Shown here: piece by piece, positions 5,259-5,956 of the stretch
How positions within the stretch are numbered: the first letter of the stretch is position 1
How the letters are laid out: each line of letters starts with the position of its first letter
Source of the DNA: Gemmatimonadales bacterium
GTDB taxonomy: Bacteria; Gemmatimonadota; Gemmatimonadetes; Palauibacterales; Palauibacteraceae
Assembly (NCBI GenBank): GCA_030636765.1
Contig: DAOVWI010000137.1
Span: 1 to 5,956, forward strand
DNA: 5,956 bases
Direction: 5' to 3'
Position numbers and translations under genes: made by a program
Notes under the pieces: model-generated
Told to the model about the DNA's origin: nothing
Seen by the model: only the letters and a program-made list of their open reading frames with translations
Database searches by the model: none

Positions 5259-5956
5259 ATGTTCGCTGAGCACGGGTCGGGCGGCCACCAGCGCCCGGGG
5301 CCGGTAAGTGCGCACCCTCGTCACCCTCTAGGAAGCCGGGAGCCGGGCTTGGCGTCGCTAACCAGAGAAGAACTCCGGGATCTGTATCGGCAGCTCCTGC
5401 TCACGCGCGGCCTGGAGGAACGCCTCGAGAGGCTGTTCAAGCAGGGCCAGATCGTCGGCGGACTCTATCGTAGCCTTGGCCAGGAGGCCACGGCTGTTGG
5501 GAGTGCCTTCGCGCTCGGCGACGGTGACTGGCTGGCCCCGTCGATCCGCGACATGGGCGCCTTGCTGGTAAGGGGCCTGCACCCTCGGGAGATGCTGCTC
5601 CAGTACATGGCGCGCGAAGGGTCGCTGTGCGCAGGCAAGGACAACACCACCCATTTCACGATCCCCGAGCTCGGGCTGCTCGGTCCGATCAGCCCTCTCG
5701 GCACCCAGCTGTGCGTGCTCAACGGCGTGGCACTCGCGTTTCGTCTCCGCGGCGAGCCGCACGTGTGCATGACGTATCAGGGCGATGGAGCCAGCCGGAC
5801 GGGCGCCTCGCACGAGGGGCTCAACTTCGCCGCGGTGCAGCGTCTCCCTGTGATCGTGATCCTCGAGCACAACCGATGGGCCTTCGCCACGCGCAGCGAG
5901 CGTGAGGCCGCCGTCGAGGACTGGGTGGACGTGGCGGCGGCGTACGGAGTGCCGGC
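5259..5956 (+). CDS. ThDP-dependent 2-oxoacid dehydrogenase E1 component, alpha subunit (3'-truncated)
   Basis: The frame is open to the window end, giving 232 residues of a family whose members are usually about 320-400 long. It would decarboxylate a 2-oxoacid on thiamine diphosphate and pass the acyl group to the lipoyl domain of E2. Family features, in order: 'LYRQLLLTRGLEERL' (42-56), 'GLYRSLGQEA' (68-77), 'LAPSIRDMGALLVRG' (92-106), 'SPLGTQLCVLNGVALAFRL' (145-163). Then comes the ThDP/Mg motif, starting 'GDGASRTGASHEGLNFAAV' (175-193) and closing with 'EHNRWAFAT' (203-211). The usual YRxHG is here 'IRDMG'. Whether the substrate is pyruvate, branched-chain oxoacids or acetoin cannot be decided, and a fused alpha-beta E1 cannot be excluded because the end is missing. 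The first 30 residues (Gly/His/Pro/Arg-rich) look unlike the family, so a start at TTG 5349 remains possible. E1 beta and E2 genes would be expected downstream. Confidence 0.9.
   Translation, partial: MFAEHGSGGHQRPGPVSAHPRHPLGSREPGLASLTREELRDLYRQLLLTRGLEERLERLFKQGQIVGGLYRSLGQEATAVGSAFALGDGDWLAPSIRDMGALLVRGLHPREMLLQYMAREGSLCAGKDNTTHFTIPELGLLGPISPLGTQLCVLNGVALAFRLRGEPHVCMTYQGDGASRTGASHEGLNFAAVQRLPVIVILEHNRWAFATRSEREAAVEDWVDVAAAYGVP

Noticed and set aside
5358..5870. 170-codon minus-strand frame opposite E1 alpha
   Set aside because: The plus strand here encodes the ThDP-binding motif, so the minus frame is a mirror artefact.
1..5956. Search for CRISPR arrays, insertion sequences, tRNA/rRNA genes and defence or secretion modules
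   Set aside because: No regularly spaced repeats, terminal inverted repeats, transposase motifs, cloverleaf signatures or module hallmarks were seen. The genes are ordinary housekeeping and envelope families.

Overview
The window is GC-rich, densely packed chromosomal DNA, with every supportable gene on the + strand. A lipobox lipoprotein with a peptidoglycan-binding OmpA/Pal domain and a signal-peptide-bearing beta-barrel-like protein point to a diderm (Gram-negative) bacterium. The overall look (high GC, GTG/TTG starts, an NDUFA9-like SDR, an 'SIRDMG'-type E1 alpha) would fit Gemmatimonadota or a similar soil or marine phylum. That placement is an impression from the protein sequences and was not tested by a search.

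Layout: (1) 1-576 is the 3' part of an atypical, NDUFA9-like NAD(P)-binding SDR whose start lies off the window. (2) 577-995 is a long non-coding stretch holding a 16-bp palindrome over the stop codon, an A-free pyrimidine tract that could be a Rho-dependent terminator, and a 13-bp-period tandem repeat. (3) 996-1709 is a secreted, probably outer-membrane beta-barrel protein, closed by a perfect 13-bp terminator hairpin (1769-1800). (4) 1940-3064 is a full-length extended SDR (NAD-dependent epimerase/dehydratase or 3-beta-HSD-like) with a TTG start. (5) 3065-3313 is a spacer with a bulged hairpin and a candidate sigma-70-like promoter. (6) 3314-3970 is an OmpA/Pal-like lipoprotein followed by a strong intrinsic terminator (4062-4096). 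(7) 4114-5163 is YgfZ/CAF17, which starts only 17 nt after that terminator's T-run. (8) 5259-end is the N-terminal two-thirds or so of a ThDP-dependent 2-oxoacid dehydrogenase E1 alpha subunit, cut by the window end.

Functionally this looks like several short, separately terminated units and not one operon. Two encode envelope proteins (barrel and peptidoglycan-anchored lipoprotein) and two encode SDR oxidoreductases. The last two genes may form a small unit: YgfZ supports Fe-S enzymes, which in characterised species include those making the lipoyl cofactor, and E1 alpha belongs to a lipoate-using complex. That link is inference from adjacency.

I found no mobile element, CRISPR array, tRNA/rRNA, defence module or other clearly novel system. 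The observations most worth a second look are the terminator abutting a start codon that lacks a Shine-Dalgarno, the 18-bp palindrome inside the 5' end of ygfZ, and the structured 420-bp intergenic region.
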